Assembly: GCF_039532605.1 (NCBI RefSeq)
Contig: NZ_BAAARY010000010.1
Coordinates: 62,001 to 126,000 of the forward strand
DNA from: Pilimelia columellifera
GTDB taxonomy: Bacteria; Actinomycetota; Actinomycetes; Mycobacteriales; Micromonosporaceae
Reading direction: 5' to 3'
Length of the DNA stretch: 64,000 nucleotides
A program made the translations under genes and the position numbers. How positions within the stretch are numbered: the first letter of the stretch is position 1; the number at the start of each line of letters is the position of its first letter. Positions 1 through 8,275 of the stretch are shown here, piece by piece. The notes under the pieces were generated by a model. It worked only from the letters and a program-made list of their open reading frames with translations. It did not search any database and was not told the origin of the DNA.

Positions 1-604
1 GCCATTGCGCCGTCATGTGCAGGTGGGAATTGTTCTGCGAGATGATCCCCGGGCCGAACCCGCACAACGCCCCGCCGGCCATCGCCGCGCCCCGGGTCAG
101 CAGCAGCCCCCGGGCCAGCAGCAGGTGCCAGGCGAAAGCGGTGCCGGCGAGGTTGAGGGTGGCGATCAGCGCGAAGCTCACCGGCGCGCCGAAGGCCCAC
201 GTCACCGGCGTGAACAGCAGGCCCAACGCGATCACGGTCGTGTTGGTGAGCAGGTTCACGCCATCCGGCGCGTTGAGCCGGTCGGTGACCAGGTCGACCT
301 CTCCGGACCAGAAGCCGGTGTCGACGGCCAGGAACCATTCGTACAGCGTCTGGTCCTCCGGGTTGAGCGCCAGCCACCGGCCGTTCGGGTCGCGCAGCAG
401 CCCGGACAGCACCGCGGCGGCGCCCGCGAGGAACAACAGGGCGACGCCGACGTCCCGCACGACCGGCCGCTGCCACCAGCGCGGCGCCGCGATAGTTGGC
501 GGGCGCGGGGTCTGGTCTGGCGGACCGGTCGGTGCAGGGGAGTCGATGTCGGGGGTCTGGCGGGCATCCCGAGGCGATGCGGTGCTCGTCACGGCGTCGA
601 CCAT
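1..604 (-). CDS. Multi-pass membrane protein, GT-C-like (3' end missing)
   Basis: This reading frame runs off the left edge of the window, so only the first 201 residues are seen. The ATG at 604-602 opens a proline- and threonine-rich cytoplasmic leader of about 45 residues. A first membrane helix (VGVALLFLAGAAAVLSGLL) follows, then an extracytoplasmic segment with the motif NPEDQTLYEWFLA and at least two more hydrophobic segments. This layout resembles the N-terminal half of large actinobacterial membrane proteins annotated as glycosyltransferase-like (GT-C type), but no catalytic motif is visible in the part present. A GTG four codons downstream is an alternative start. Coding sense is supported by the hydrophobic pattern and GC3 bias; the specific function is inference. 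Confidence 0.7.
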   Translation of the reverse strand, partial: MVDAVTSTASPRDARQTPDIDSPAPTGPPDQTPRPPTIAAPRWWQRPVVRDVGVALLFLAGAAAVLSGLLRDPNGRWLALNPEDQTLYEWFLAVDTGFWSGEVDLVTDRLNAPDGVNLLTNTTVIALGLLFTPVTWAFGAPVSFALIATLNLAGTAFAWHLLLARGLLLTRGAAMAGGALCGFGPGIISQNNSHLHMTAQW

Positions 605-749
605 AATGCCGCGAGCGCCGTCGGTGTCGGCCGGACGGACGCCGATGCCCGCTCTTGGCGGGTGTGTTGTGGTTGATCGGGCGGATTGACCGGGGTTGCC
701 CGGTGCACGTTTGCGCCCGGATTGGATAACGTGGGCGCGGCTACCGAAC

Positions 750-833
750 GCCCGGGTGGTGGAATGGCAGACACGGCCGCCTTAAAAGCGGCTGCCGAAA
801 GGCGTGCGGGTTCGATCCCCGCCCCGGGCACCA
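750..833 (+). tRNA. tRNA-Leu (anticodon UAA)
   Basis: A complete type II tRNA with encoded CCA. The acceptor stem pairs 750-756 (GCCCGGG) with 823-829 (CCCGGGC), followed by discriminator A at 830 and CCA at 831-833. The anticodon stem GCCGC/GCGGC encloses the seven-base loop CTTAAAA, whose middle triplet is TAA. A long variable arm (TGCCGAAAGGCG) and a T arm with GTTCGATCC are present, as expected for leucine tRNA. It decodes UUA. In high-GC actinomycetes UUA is a rare codon; the Streptomyces equivalent is bldA. It lies alone between the truncated membrane gene and the Bax-inhibitor-like gene. Confidence 0.96.
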
Positions 834-908
834 GCGGCGACGGGACATTCACCGGTAGGCCAGGGGCGCTACTCTGGCCTCACACCATTCTCCTCAAGGA
901 GGCTCGAC

Positions 909-1712
909 GTGAAGAGTCACAACCCGGTGCTCAGCCGGCTCGGTGAGGCGGCGCAGCGGGAGCAGGCTGCCACGTACGCCCCGCCGGCCCCGGTCGGCCA
1001 CGGCCAGCCGTACCCGACCCAGACGGGCTTCCCGACCGCCCCGGTCGTCGCCCCGATGACCATCGACGACGTCGTCGTGCGGACGGTCGGGCTGCTGGCC
1101 CTGCTCGGCGTCTCGGCAGCGGTCGCGTGGACCACGGTGCCGGACGCGCTCAACCTGCCGGTGCTCATCGCCGCGGCCCTCACCGGGCTCGTGGTGGGCC
1201 TGGTCATCGCGTTCGCGAGGGTCACCAACCCGCTGGTCATCGGCGGTTACGCCGTGATCGAAGGTGTCTTCCTCGGCCTGCTCAGCAAGCAGTTCTCCGC
1301 CGCCTACGACGGCATCGTCCTCCAGGCGGTCGTCGCGACGTTCGGTGTGTTCTTCCTGATGGCCGGGCTCTACAAGTTCAAGGTCATCCGGGCGACGCCC
1401 AAGTTCGTCCGCGGGATCATCGCCGCCATGGTCGGCGTCTTCGGCCTGATGATGATCAATCTGGTGCTGAGTTTCTTCGGCATCAACACCGGACTGCGAG
1501 ACGGCAGTCCGTTGGCGATCGGGTTCAGCCTCGTCTGCATCGTCATCGCCGCGCTCAGCTTCGTCCTCGACTTCCACGAGATCGAGGAGGGCGTCCGTTA
1601 CGGGATGCCGCGCAAGTACGCCTGGGCGTGCGCCTTCGGCATCGTCGTCGGCCTCATCTGGCTGTACATCGAGATCCTGCGCCTGCTTCAGGCGCTCGGC
1701 GGCGACGACTGA
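909..1712 (+). CDS. Bax inhibitor-1/YccA family membrane protein
   Basis: 267 residues. The GTG start at 909 is set by the ribosome site AAGGAGG at 897-903. A soluble N-terminal tail of about 50 residues, rich in proline, alanine and tyrosine, is followed by seven hydrophobic segments. The motifs VTNPLVIGGYAVIEGVFLG and the late DFHEIEEGVRYGMPRKYAW are typical of bacterial YccA/BI-1 proteins. Family members are thought to act as pH-sensitive calcium leak channels or to affect membrane protein quality control; the bacterial role is not settled. The gene appears monocistronic, with a hairpin 36 bp downstream. From memory, a similar membrane protein (Rv1072) lies near the fadA3-cbs region in M. 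tuberculosis. Confidence 0.9.
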   Translation: MKSHNPVLSRLGEAAQREQAATYAPPAPVGHGQPYPTQTGFPTAPVVAPMTIDDVVVRTVGLLALLGVSAAVAWTTVPDALNLPVLIAAALTGLVVGLVIAFARVTNPLVIGGYAVIEGVFLGLLSKQFSAAYDGIVLQAVVATFGVFFLMAGLYKFKVIRATPKFVRGIIAAMVGVFGLMMINLVLSFFGINTGLRDGSPLAIGFSLVCIVIAALSFVLDFHEIEEGVRYGMPRKYAWACAFGIVVGLIWLYIEILRLLQALGGDD

Positions 1713-1747
1713 CCTCACCGGCCAAGCCCAGTCCGGCGCATACTGTC

Positions 1748-1781
1748 GATGGCCGCCCGCGCGCCGCGCGAGGCGGCCATC
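1748..1781 (+). terminator. Hairpin downstream of the BI-1 family gene
   Basis: Perfect 10-bp arms (GATGGCCGCC at 1748-1757 and GGCGGCCATC at 1772-1781) around a GC-rich loop that can pair further. There is no T-run after it, which is common for actinobacterial terminators. It sits 36 bp after the stop of the gene ending at 1712 and before the next start at 1829. Confidence 0.55.
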
Positions 1782-1828
1782 GTCGTCAGCGCTGCCGGTG
1801 TCCCGAGCCGGCCGGTAGGCTGCGTGTC

Positions 1829-2149
1829 ATGAGCGGTGCGGAGCTGATCAGGGTTGTCGACCAGCTGGCCGGTCAGACGGCACAGTGGACGGCCGCGAGG
1901 TGGGACACGCCGCCCGAGGCTGGCGGGCCGTCCCGGGCCGAGATCGTCCACGCCCTCGTCCAGCGCATCGCCGACCTGGCGGCCGAGGCCGAGGGCGAGC
2001 CGCGCCGTGAGCTGCCGGCCCCGGACCGCGGGCTGCTGCTGCCGGACCAGCTCCGCGTCGTCGCCAACGACCTCGTCGCCTCGGGCGCTTCCGAGCTGCT
2101 CACCCACGCCGCCGCGGCGGACGTCTCCGAGGTCCGCGCCTCGCTGTGA
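1829..2149 (+). CDS. Hypothetical protein, 106 residues
   Basis: An ATG at 1829 opens a 106-residue acidic, largely helical protein with no signal peptide or membrane segment. The sequence is rich in alanine, arginine and glutamate, for example IVHALVQRIADLAAEAEG. I do not recognise a family. Support comes from strong GC3 bias, a position in an otherwise empty interval after a terminator, and an end just before the convergent thiolase gene (27 bp between the stops). No clear Shine-Dalgarno sequence precedes the ATG, so a weakly initiated or leaderless transcript is possible. The opposite-strand reading of this interval looks like a shadow. Confidence 0.65.
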   Translation: MSGAELIRVVDQLAGQTAQWTAARWDTPPEAGGPSRAEIVHALVQRIADLAAEAEGEPRRELPAPDRGLLLPDQLRVVANDLVASGASELLTHAAAADVSEVRASL

Positions 2150-2176
2150 CGCCCGCCGCGTGGCTTCGGGCCGTGG

Positions 2177-3424
2177 TCAGCGGAGACGTTCGAGGATCAT
2201 CGCGGCGCCCTGCCCGCCGCCGACGCACATGGTCTCCAGCCCGACGGCCCGGTCGTGCCAGTCGAGGGCGTTGAGCAGCGTGCCGGTGATCCGGGCGCCG
2301 GTCATCCCGAACGGGTGCCCGACGGCGATCGCCCCGCCCATGACGTTGAGCTTCTCCTCCGGGATGTCCAGGTCCCGGTAGGACGGGATCACCTGCGCGG
2401 CGAACGCCTCGTTGATTTCCACGAGGTCGATGTCGCCGATCGTCATGCCGGCTCGGGCGAGCGCCTGGCGCGTCGCTTCCACCGGGCCCAGGCCCATGAT
2501 CTCGGGCGAGAGCGCGGTCATGCCGGTGGACACGATCCGGGCCAGCGGGGCGATGCCCAGCTCCCGGGCGCGCACGTCGCTCATCACCACGACGGCCGCG
2601 GCGCCGTCGTTGAGTGGGCAACAGTTGCCTGCGGTGATCCGGCCGTCGGGTCGGAACACCGGTTTGAGCGAGGCGACGCCCTCCAGGGTCACGCCGGGGC
2701 GGGGACCGTCGTCGGCGCTGACCACGGCGCCGTCGGGCAGGGTGACCGGGGTGATCTCCCGGGCCCAGAAACCGGCGTTGACGGCCTGTTCGGCAAGGTT
2801 CTGGCTGCGCACCCCGAAGGCGTCCATGTCGGCGCGGGTGATGCCCTTGAGCTGGGCGAGGTTCTCGGCGGTCTGACCCATCGCCAGGTAGATGTCGGGC
2901 AGGGCGCCGTCGTCGCGAGGGTCGTGCCAGGGCTCGGCGCCACCTGCGGCGCGGCGGGCCGAGCGTTCCCGGGCGCCGTCGAAGGCGGGGTTCTGCCAGC
3001 CGCCGCCGACCAGCGCCTGCGCTTCGGGCGGCAGGGCGTCGGAGTTGCCGCGGGCGTACCGGGAGACGCACTCGACGCCGGCTGAGACGAACACGTCGCC
3101 CTCGCCGGCTTTGATGGCGTGGAAGGCCATCCGGGTGGTCTGAAGGGACGAGGCGCAGTAGCGGGTCACGGTTGCCGCTGGCAGCCGGTCGAGCCCAAGC
3201 CGCACCGCGACGACCCGGGCCATGTTGAAGCCCTGTTCGCCGCCGGGCAGGCCGCAGCCGAGGTAGAGGTCGTCCAGGGTGGTGGGGTCGAGCTGCGGGA
3301 CCTTGTCGAGCGCGGCGCGGATGACGGTGGCGGCGAGGTCGTCCGGGCGTAGGTCGCGTAGCGAGCCCTTGCCGGCGCGGCCGATCGGGGAGCGGGCGGT
3401 GGCGACGATGACAGCTTCACGCAT
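2177..3424 (-). CDS. Acetyl-CoA C-acyltransferase (thiolase), FadA3-like
   Basis: 415 residues, normal for a biosynthetic/degradative thiolase. The enzyme cleaves 3-ketoacyl-CoA with CoA in beta-oxidation, or condenses acyl-CoAs in reverse. The N terminus AVIVATARSPIGRAGKG is typical. The nucleophilic cysteine lies in TRYCASSLQTTRMA. The C-terminal signatures are NEAFAAQVIPSY, GGAIAVGHPFGMTGAR (active-site His) and the second cysteine in CVGGGQGAAM. The gene is followed downstream by the convergent 106-residue ORF and preceded by an SGNH hydrolase gene on the same strand. The order thiolase, SGNH hydrolase, cbs recalls Rv1074c (fadA3), Rv1075c and Rv1077 in M. tuberculosis. Substrate chain length cannot be read from sequence. 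Confidence 0.95.
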   Translation of the reverse strand: MREAVIVATARSPIGRAGKGSLRDLRPDDLAATVIRAALDKVPQLDPTTLDDLYLGCGLPGGEQGFNMARVVAVRLGLDRLPAATVTRYCASSLQTTRMAFHAIKAGEGDVFVSAGVECVSRYARGNSDALPPEAQALVGGGWQNPAFDGARERSARRAAGGAEPWHDPRDDGALPDIYLAMGQTAENLAQLKGITRADMDAFGVRSQNLAEQAVNAGFWAREITPVTLPDGAVVSADDGPRPGVTLEGVASLKPVFRPDGRITAGNCCPLNDGAAAVVVMSDVRARELGIAPLARIVSTGMTALSPEIMGLGPVEATRQALARAGMTIGDIDLVEINEAFAAQVIPSYRDLDIPEEKLNVMGGAIAVGHPFGMTGARITGTLLNALDWHDRAVGLETMCVGGGQGAAMILERLR

Positions 3425-3482
3425 TCCCCTACGGTATGCCGCCTGACGCCCGTGTTGGTCGTTCCCGTGGCAGTCCGTGTGC

Positions 3483-4304
3483 TCAGTGCAGCGGTTCGCG
3501 GCTCGCCGCGGCGTTCGTCACCGCGGGCAGCATCGCCTGTGCCCACATCCGGTAACCGGCGGCCGACGGGTGGAACCTGTCTCGGCAGAGGGCCCCGGCG
3601 TCGGCGCGGAACGCCGCCCCGGTCGCCGCCGCCAGATCCACCACGGTCGCGCCGGCCTTCGCCGCGGCCGAGGCCTGGGCCCGCGCCATCCGCCTGCCCT
3701 GCCACCCGGCGACCTGCCGCAGCGGCCTCGCGAACGCGCGGGCCGCGCCGAGGTCCGGGCAGGTGCCGACGACTACCCGGACACCGGCTTCGCGCAGCCG
3801 CCGCACCGCGCCGGCCAGGCACGCGGCCGCGTCGGTGGGCCGGCGCAGGCCGAGCACATCGTTGACGCCGATGAGGATGACCGCGACGTCCGGGCCGTCG
3901 CCGAGCAGGCAGCGGGCCACCTGGGTGGCCAGGTCGGTGGAGCGGGAGCCGGAGACCCCCACCGAGGACAGCAGCACCCGCCGGACCGTCCCGCCGGGGC
4001 GCGACGCGGCGGCAGCGTCCCAGACGTTGCTGCTGTCGACGCCGGTGAGCATGTGCGCCAGGCGTCCGCCGACGGTGTCGGCGACCCGGTCGACGCCGAC
4101 GCCCAGAGCCGTCGAGTCTCCCAGCAGGACCAGTCGCAGCGGCAGGGCGTCGGCGGGGCCTACCGCTGCGCGCAGGGTCAGCCCCAGCTCCGGGCCGACG
4201 TAGCGGCGGCTGCGCGCCAGCATGGCTTCGGCGGCCAGGACGGCGGCGCCGCCGACGGTGCCGGCGATGAGGGTGAGGGCCAGCGCCCGTCCGATCCGCA
4301 ACAT
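3483..4304 (-). CDS. SGNH/GDSL-type esterase, exported or membrane-anchored
   Basis: 273 residues from the ATG at 4304, chosen because TGGAG lies five bases upstream; a GTG at 4328 would add eight residues. Residues 5-28 are hydrophobic, giving a signal peptide or N-terminal anchor. The block-I motif LVLLGDSTALG carries the nucleophile Ser64. The block-III asparagine is in LIGVNDVLGL and the C-terminal Asp/His dyad is in CRDRFHPSAAGY. Proteins of this type hydrolyse ester bonds of lipids or polysaccharides outside the membrane. It follows the thiolase gene on the same strand with 58 bp between them, matching the Rv1074c/Rv1075c pair. Natural substrate unknown. Confidence 0.88.
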   Translation of the reverse strand: MLRIGRALALTLIAGTVGGAAVLAAEAMLARSRRYVGPELGLTLRAAVGPADALPLRLVLLGDSTALGVGVDRVADTVGGRLAHMLTGVDSSNVWDAAAASRPGGTVRRVLLSSVGVSGSRSTDLATQVARCLLGDGPDVAVILIGVNDVLGLRRPTDAAACLAGAVRRLREAGVRVVVGTCPDLGAARAFARPLRQVAGWQGRRMARAQASAAAKAGATVVDLAAATGAAFRADAGALCRDRFHPSAAGYRMWAQAMLPAVTNAAASREPLH

Positions 4305-4633
4305 CTTCACTCCACTGGGGATGACCACGATCGGGGGAGGGGGGGCGGTCGTGGGCTGTGGTCAGCGTACGGCGCGTTTCGGGCACCGGGACATCGGCCG
4401 TGAGCAGGTAATTCACCTCATCCGCCGGGGCTGCCGGAATCATCGCCGACGATGCTCTGACCGGTCATGGCGTCCGGTTCCCTGTCCGCCGGCAGGGCCT
4501 GGCCGGGCCCACCGGGGGGTGTGGGGGCGGGGCTTTCCGGCCTCTGGAACCGCCCGAACGGCCGGGTGAGCCCGCGCCGGCGCCGGGCGGCGTCGGCGCG
4601 GCTGGGGCACCATGGGTGACGGAGGTGGCTTCC
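4305..4633. other. Divergent intergenic region, no gene seen
   Basis: 329 bp between the SGNH hydrolase (leftward) and the DUF1232 gene (rightward). It contains a guanine-rich run at about 4334-4347. The only open frames are GC-rich shadows without ribosome sites or recognisable protein features. Promoters for both flanking genes must lie here, but I cannot pick convincing -10/-35 pairs. Confidence 0.5.
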
Positions 4634-5008
4634 ATGGCGAAGACCGGCACTGCACGAACCACGTTGCGGCGGATGGCGGCGTTCAAGGCCCTCGGCCGCG
4701 CGGTCACCGCCGGCGCCCGGGGCGGACCGTCTCTCGGGGCCCGACTGGGGGCGTTGCCACGGATGATCGCGGCGACGGTGCGCGGCAAGTACGACGGCGG
4801 CGCCCGCACCTTGGCGATGGCCGCCGCGGCCGCTTACATCGTGTCGCCGATCGACCTCATTCCCGAGGGGTTGTTCCTGGCCCTGGGCCTCGGCGACGAC
4901 GCGATCATGGTGGCCTGGCTGGCCGGGGCGGTCCTTTCGGAGACCGAGCGTTTCCTGGCCTGGGAGGCCCGGCGGGATGCGATTGTTCCCGGCGAGGTCG
5001 TCGGCTGA
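4634..5008 (+). CDS. YkvA/DUF1232 family small membrane protein
   Basis: 124 residues from the ATG at 4634, selected because GGAGG lies eight bases upstream. The diagnostic DUF1232 core is present: AAAYIVSPIDLIPEG followed by LGLGDDAIMVAWL, giving one hydrophobic hairpin near residues 60-100. The N-terminal third is basic. Members of this family are small membrane proteins with no established biochemical function. The gene precedes cbs by 63 bp on the same strand and may be cotranscribed with it. Confidence 0.85.
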   Translation: MAKTGTARTTLRRMAAFKALGRAVTAGARGGPSLGARLGALPRMIAATVRGKYDGGARTLAMAAAAAYIVSPIDLIPEGLFLALGLGDDAIMVAWLAGAVLSETERFLAWEARRDAIVPGEVVG

Positions 5009-5071
5009 CGGCAGGCCGTAGGCTTTCCGGGCGACGCCGACGGGCGTCGGGAAGCCTCGTGAGGGAGCACC

Positions 5072-6439
5072 GTGCGTTACTTCGAGAACATCGTCGACAC
5101 CATCGGGGACACGCCGCTGGTGCGGCTACGCAACGTCACCGAGGGCATGGCGCCGACCGTGTTGGCCAAGATCGAATACTTCAACCCCGGTGGCTCGGTC
5201 AAGGACCGGATCGCGGTGCGGATGGTCGAGGCGGCCGAACGTTCCGGCGAACTCAAGCCCGGCGGCACCATCGTCGAGCCGACCAGCGGCAATACCGGCG
5301 TCGGCCTGGCCCTGGTGGCCCAGTTGCGCGGCTACCGGTGCGTCTTCGTCTGCCCGGACAAGGTGTCGGAGGACAAGCAGAACGTCCTCCGGGCGTATGG
5401 CGCCGAGGTCGTCGTCTGCCCAACGGCCGTGGCCCCGGAGGACCCGCGCTCCTACTACAACGTCTCCGACCGGCTGACCAGGGAGATCCCCGGCGCCTGG
5501 AAGCCCAACCAGTACGCCAACCCCAACAACCCGCGCTCGCACTACGAGTCGACCGGACCGGAGATCTGGAAGCAGACCGACGGACGGATCACCCATTTCG
5601 TGGCCGGCGTCGGCACCGGAGGCACCATCTCCGGCATCGGCCGGTACCTCAAGGAGGTCTCCGACGGCCGGGTCCAGATCATCGGCGCGGACCCGGAAGG
5701 CTCGGTGTACTCCGGCGGCACCGGCCGCCCGTATCTCGTCGAGGGCGTCGGCGAGGACTTCTGGCCCGAGACGTACGACAAGGGCGTCTGCGACCGGATC
5801 ATCGAAGTGTCGGACAAGGCATCCTTCGACCTGACCCGCCGCCTGGCCCGCGAGGAGGGCCTGCTCGTCGGCGGCTCCTGCGGAATGGCCGCGGAAGCGG
5901 CGCTCGAAGTGGCGCGGCACGCCGGCCCCGACGACGTCATCGTCGTCCTGCTGCCCGACGGCGGCCGCGGCTACCTGTCGAAGATCTTCAACGACGACTG
6001 GATGGCCCGGTACGGTTTCCTGTCCACCGGCCGCGTGGGGGCGACTGTCGCCGACGTGCTCGCCCACAAGGGCGGCGGCCTGCCGCAGATGGTGCACGTG
6101 CACCCGACCGAGACGGTTCGGGACGCGATCGACTACATGCGCGAGTACGGCGTCTCGCAGCTGCCTGTGCTCAAGGCCGAGCCGCCGGTGGTGACGGGCG
6201 AGGTGGCCGGCTCACTAGCTGAGAAGGACCTGATGGACGCGCTGTTCTCCGGCGCCGCGCACCTGCACGACATGGTGGACAAACACACGGGGCCTGCCCT
6301 GCCGATGATCGGTGGCGGGCAGCCGGTGAGCGAGGCAGTGGCCATGTTGGAAAAGTCTGACGCCGCGATGGTTCTCGTCGACGGCAAGCCGGCCGGGGTG
6401 CTCACCCGTCAGGATCTGCTCGCTCACCTGGGCTCCTGA
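5072..6439 (+). CDS. cbs: Cystathionine beta-synthase with tandem CBS domains
   Basis: 455 residues. It condenses serine (or O-acetylserine) with homocysteine to give cystathionine, the first step of reverse transsulfuration, using pyridoxal phosphate. The PLP lysine is Lys44 in NPGGSVKDRIA. The phosphate-binding loops PTSGNTGVG and GVGTGGTISGIGRYL are intact. After the catalytic domain (to about residue 325) come two CBS domains (about 330-455), including VRDAIDYMREYGVSQLPVL and DAAMVLVDGKPAGVLTR. The GTG start at 5072 follows GAGGGAGCACC. With the gamma-synthase/lyase gene at 13.5 kb it would link methionine and cysteine pools. In M. tuberculosis Rv1077 is the counterpart. CBS domains often bind adenosyl ligands, but the effector here is not known. 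Confidence 0.96.
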   Translation: MRYFENIVDTIGDTPLVRLRNVTEGMAPTVLAKIEYFNPGGSVKDRIAVRMVEAAERSGELKPGGTIVEPTSGNTGVGLALVAQLRGYRCVFVCPDKVSEDKQNVLRAYGAEVVVCPTAVAPEDPRSYYNVSDRLTREIPGAWKPNQYANPNNPRSHYESTGPEIWKQTDGRITHFVAGVGTGGTISGIGRYLKEVSDGRVQIIGADPEGSVYSGGTGRPYLVEGVGEDFWPETYDKGVCDRIIEVSDKASFDLTRRLAREEGLLVGGSCGMAAEAALEVARHAGPDDVIVVLLPDGGRGYLSKIFNDDWMARYGFLSTGRVGATVADVLAHKGGGLPQMVHVHPTETVRDAIDYMREYGVSQLPVLKAEPPVVTGEVAGSLAEKDLMDALFSGAAHLHDMVDKHTGPALPMIGGGQPVSEAVAMLEKSDAAMVLVDGKPAGVLTRQDLLAHLGS

Positions 6440-6780
6440 GCGCTCATCACCCGATCGGCCTACCGTGCCGTGGGCGAAGTCGCACCCGTTGTCCGTTTTT
6501 CTTCCGTGACTCACGCGTTAGTCCCGGTGGCACGGAACTGACAACTACAGACTTTCCACCCGCGGTCGACGGAACCGGCGCCCCGCCAGCGTCGTGATCG
6601 TCCCGCACCCAACCCGCCCAGGATCTGGTGGCCGGCACAGCCTCCGCCGGCCCGACGCCTCCGGCCAGGCGTTTCTCCCCGGTTCAATGGGCGGGAGCGG
6701 CGGGCGGGAGCACACACCGGGATTCCCCCGCAAACTCTCCGGTGACGTGCTCCCGCCCCGCCAGCGGTGAACGGGCGCCG
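6440..6780. other. Convergent intergenic region, no gene seen
   Basis: 341 bp between the 3' ends of cbs and the AlkZ-like gene. It holds a long inverted repeat at 6699-6762 annotated separately. The rest shows no ORF with a ribosome site and no RNA gene I can recognise. Confidence 0.5.
6699..6762. terminator. Probable bidirectional terminator
   Basis: Outer arms at 6699-6713 and 6747-6762 pair over GCGGGAGCAC/GTGCTCCCGC with one bulge, and inner CACCGG/CCGGTG arms extend the stem. It lies between the convergent cbs and AlkZ-like genes, where a terminator serving both strands is expected. No T-tract is seen. Confidence 0.5.
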
Positions 6781-7923
6781 TCAGCTGACGTCCACGCTGG
6801 ACAGCGCGCATCCGCGGTGCGTGGCCAGCCGCTCAGCCTCCGCGCTGAGCGACTTCCGGGCCGGCGGCCGCAGCGGCGTCCACAGCTCCACCCGCAGACT
6901 CAACTTCCCCCCGGATGAGCGCGGCCGCCACACCCCCGCGACCTCGCCATCCACGAGCACCGCGCCCGGTCGGCCCAGCACCGGCCACAGCGCCTTGTGT
7001 CGGGTGGTGTCCGGTACCAGCACCGACCGGTCGCGGCCCTGAAGATAGGCGTCGTACGGGCCGACCAGCCGGGCCACTCCGGTAGTGACGTCGGCGGCCG
7101 TCAGCGCGTCCAGATCGGTTGCCAGGACATGCCGTCGCACCCGGGGCCCGTCGTCGTCGAGGGTCACCGGAACCGCATCGGACGGCCACGCGGCCTGGAC
7201 GTCCCGGACCGGAGCGTCCAGGAACTTCGCCGCCTCCGGCACGGTGGCCGGCCCGTAGAAGCGCAGGTAGTTGCGCACGACATGGAAGCGTTCGTCGGCG
7301 TCGCCGCCGAGGCGTGCGTACGGCGACGGCCTGACGCCGGTGATCCGCCGCAGCACCGGCGGCGAGGTTCCAGGCGTCAGCGCCAGCCCGGCCTGGAGCG
7401 CCGGCAGGCGAAACGTCATCTCTCCGCAGTGGACGGCGCGGCACGGGCGGCACTCGCGCAGGTACGGCCGGTCGAGCTGAGCGGTCAGGGCTGTGGACAC
7501 CGCTCCCTTGGCCATCGGTCCCGTGACGATGCGCCGGGTCAGGCCCGCTACGTGCGTCAACGCCTCCAACACGGCGATGCCTGCGGCGCGCAGGGCACGC
7601 GAGGAGTCGAAGATCCGGGAGGCCGCGTCAGCTTCCGACAGCGGCGCGGTGGCGACGGTGACAGCCTTCGCGTCCGCCAGCCGGTACCGGTGCGGCGCGC
7701 CGCGCAGCGTCCAGGCCAGCATCGATGCCTCGGACGGGCGGACTCCCCGGACGGCCAGCGCCCAGGCGGCCCCGTCGTTGCCGGTGTCCTGGACGCCGAA
7801 GTCGAGGAGGGCGGCGTCATCGGCGCAGCCTGCTGGACGGTCAAGCTGGTGGGCACGCCAACGGTATGCCATCACCTGAGCCCGCCCGATGGTCCGCTGG
7901 CTCATTCCGGCCTTCTCGGTCAT
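6781..7923 (-). CDS. Winged-helix DNA-binding protein, AlkZ/HTH_42 family
   Basis: 380 residues. The overall pattern matches the winged-helix HTH_42 family, which includes the DNA glycosylases AlkZ/YcaQ that unhook interstrand crosslinks. The early motif LLDFGVQDTGNDGAAWALA corresponds to the region where AlkZ proteins carry their catalytic Gln-x-Gln/Asp. Central SPYARLGGDADERFHVVRNYLRFYGPAT and late VLVDGEVAGVWRPR segments are also family-like. Start could be the codon at 7923 or a Met six codons later. The gene is alone on its strand. DNA glycosylase activity is inference by family; many members are uncharacterised. Confidence 0.82.
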   Translation of the reverse strand: MTEKAGMSQRTIGRAQVMAYRWRAHQLDRPAGCADDAALLDFGVQDTGNDGAAWALAVRGVRPSEASMLAWTLRGAPHRYRLADAKAVTVATAPLSEADAASRIFDSSRALRAAGIAVLEALTHVAGLTRRIVTGPMAKGAVSTALTAQLDRPYLRECRPCRAVHCGEMTFRLPALQAGLALTPGTSPPVLRRITGVRPSPYARLGGDADERFHVVRNYLRFYGPATVPEAAKFLDAPVRDVQAAWPSDAVPVTLDDDGPRVRRHVLATDLDALTAADVTTGVARLVGPYDAYLQGRDRSVLVPDTTRHKALWPVLGRPGAVLVDGEVAGVWRPRSSGGKLSLRVELWTPLRPPARKSLSAEAERLATHRGCALSSVDVS

Positions 7924-8275
7924 ATCCGAACGCTAGCCCCCCGCGGAACCACCCCGTCGTATCTCTCGCCCGCCGACCACGTCGGCCGCCGCCCTTGACC
8001 AGCGCTGGGCGCGTTGATCTGACATGGGGCGCGGATTTCCTGGGCGGCGTGGGGTGTGCCGGGGGGTGACGAGCGTGGTGTCGGAATCTCTGTCCGGCTG
8101 GTGGGCGCCGTGGCGCGCACTGGGCGCCGTTCATTGCGGCCCTTCGCTAGCGGGCGCAGCTTCTGGGAGGAATCGGACGACGCCCGCTGGCTCCTACGGT
8201 CAGGACGACCCTTGGAAGCGGTGTCTCTGGCTGAGGCCGGCGACCGCTCCTGAACTGGACAAAGGAGTTGGTGGG
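7924..8275. other. Divergent intergenic region before the collagen-like gene
   Basis: 352 bp between the AlkZ-like gene (leftward) and the collagen-like gene (rightward). The last 20 bp contain the ribosome site AAAGGAG of the collagen-like gene. An in-frame extension of that gene back to 8024 is open but lacks a ribosome site and would hide the signal peptide, so I treat it as untranslated. No RNA gene or clear promoter pair is recognised. Confidence 0.45.

Noticed and set aside
1127..2149. 340-residue plus-strand frame over the end of the BI-1 gene
   Set aside because: Its first half is an Arg/Pro-rich shadow of the membrane protein; only the last 106 residues from 1829 look like a real gene, and that is annotated.
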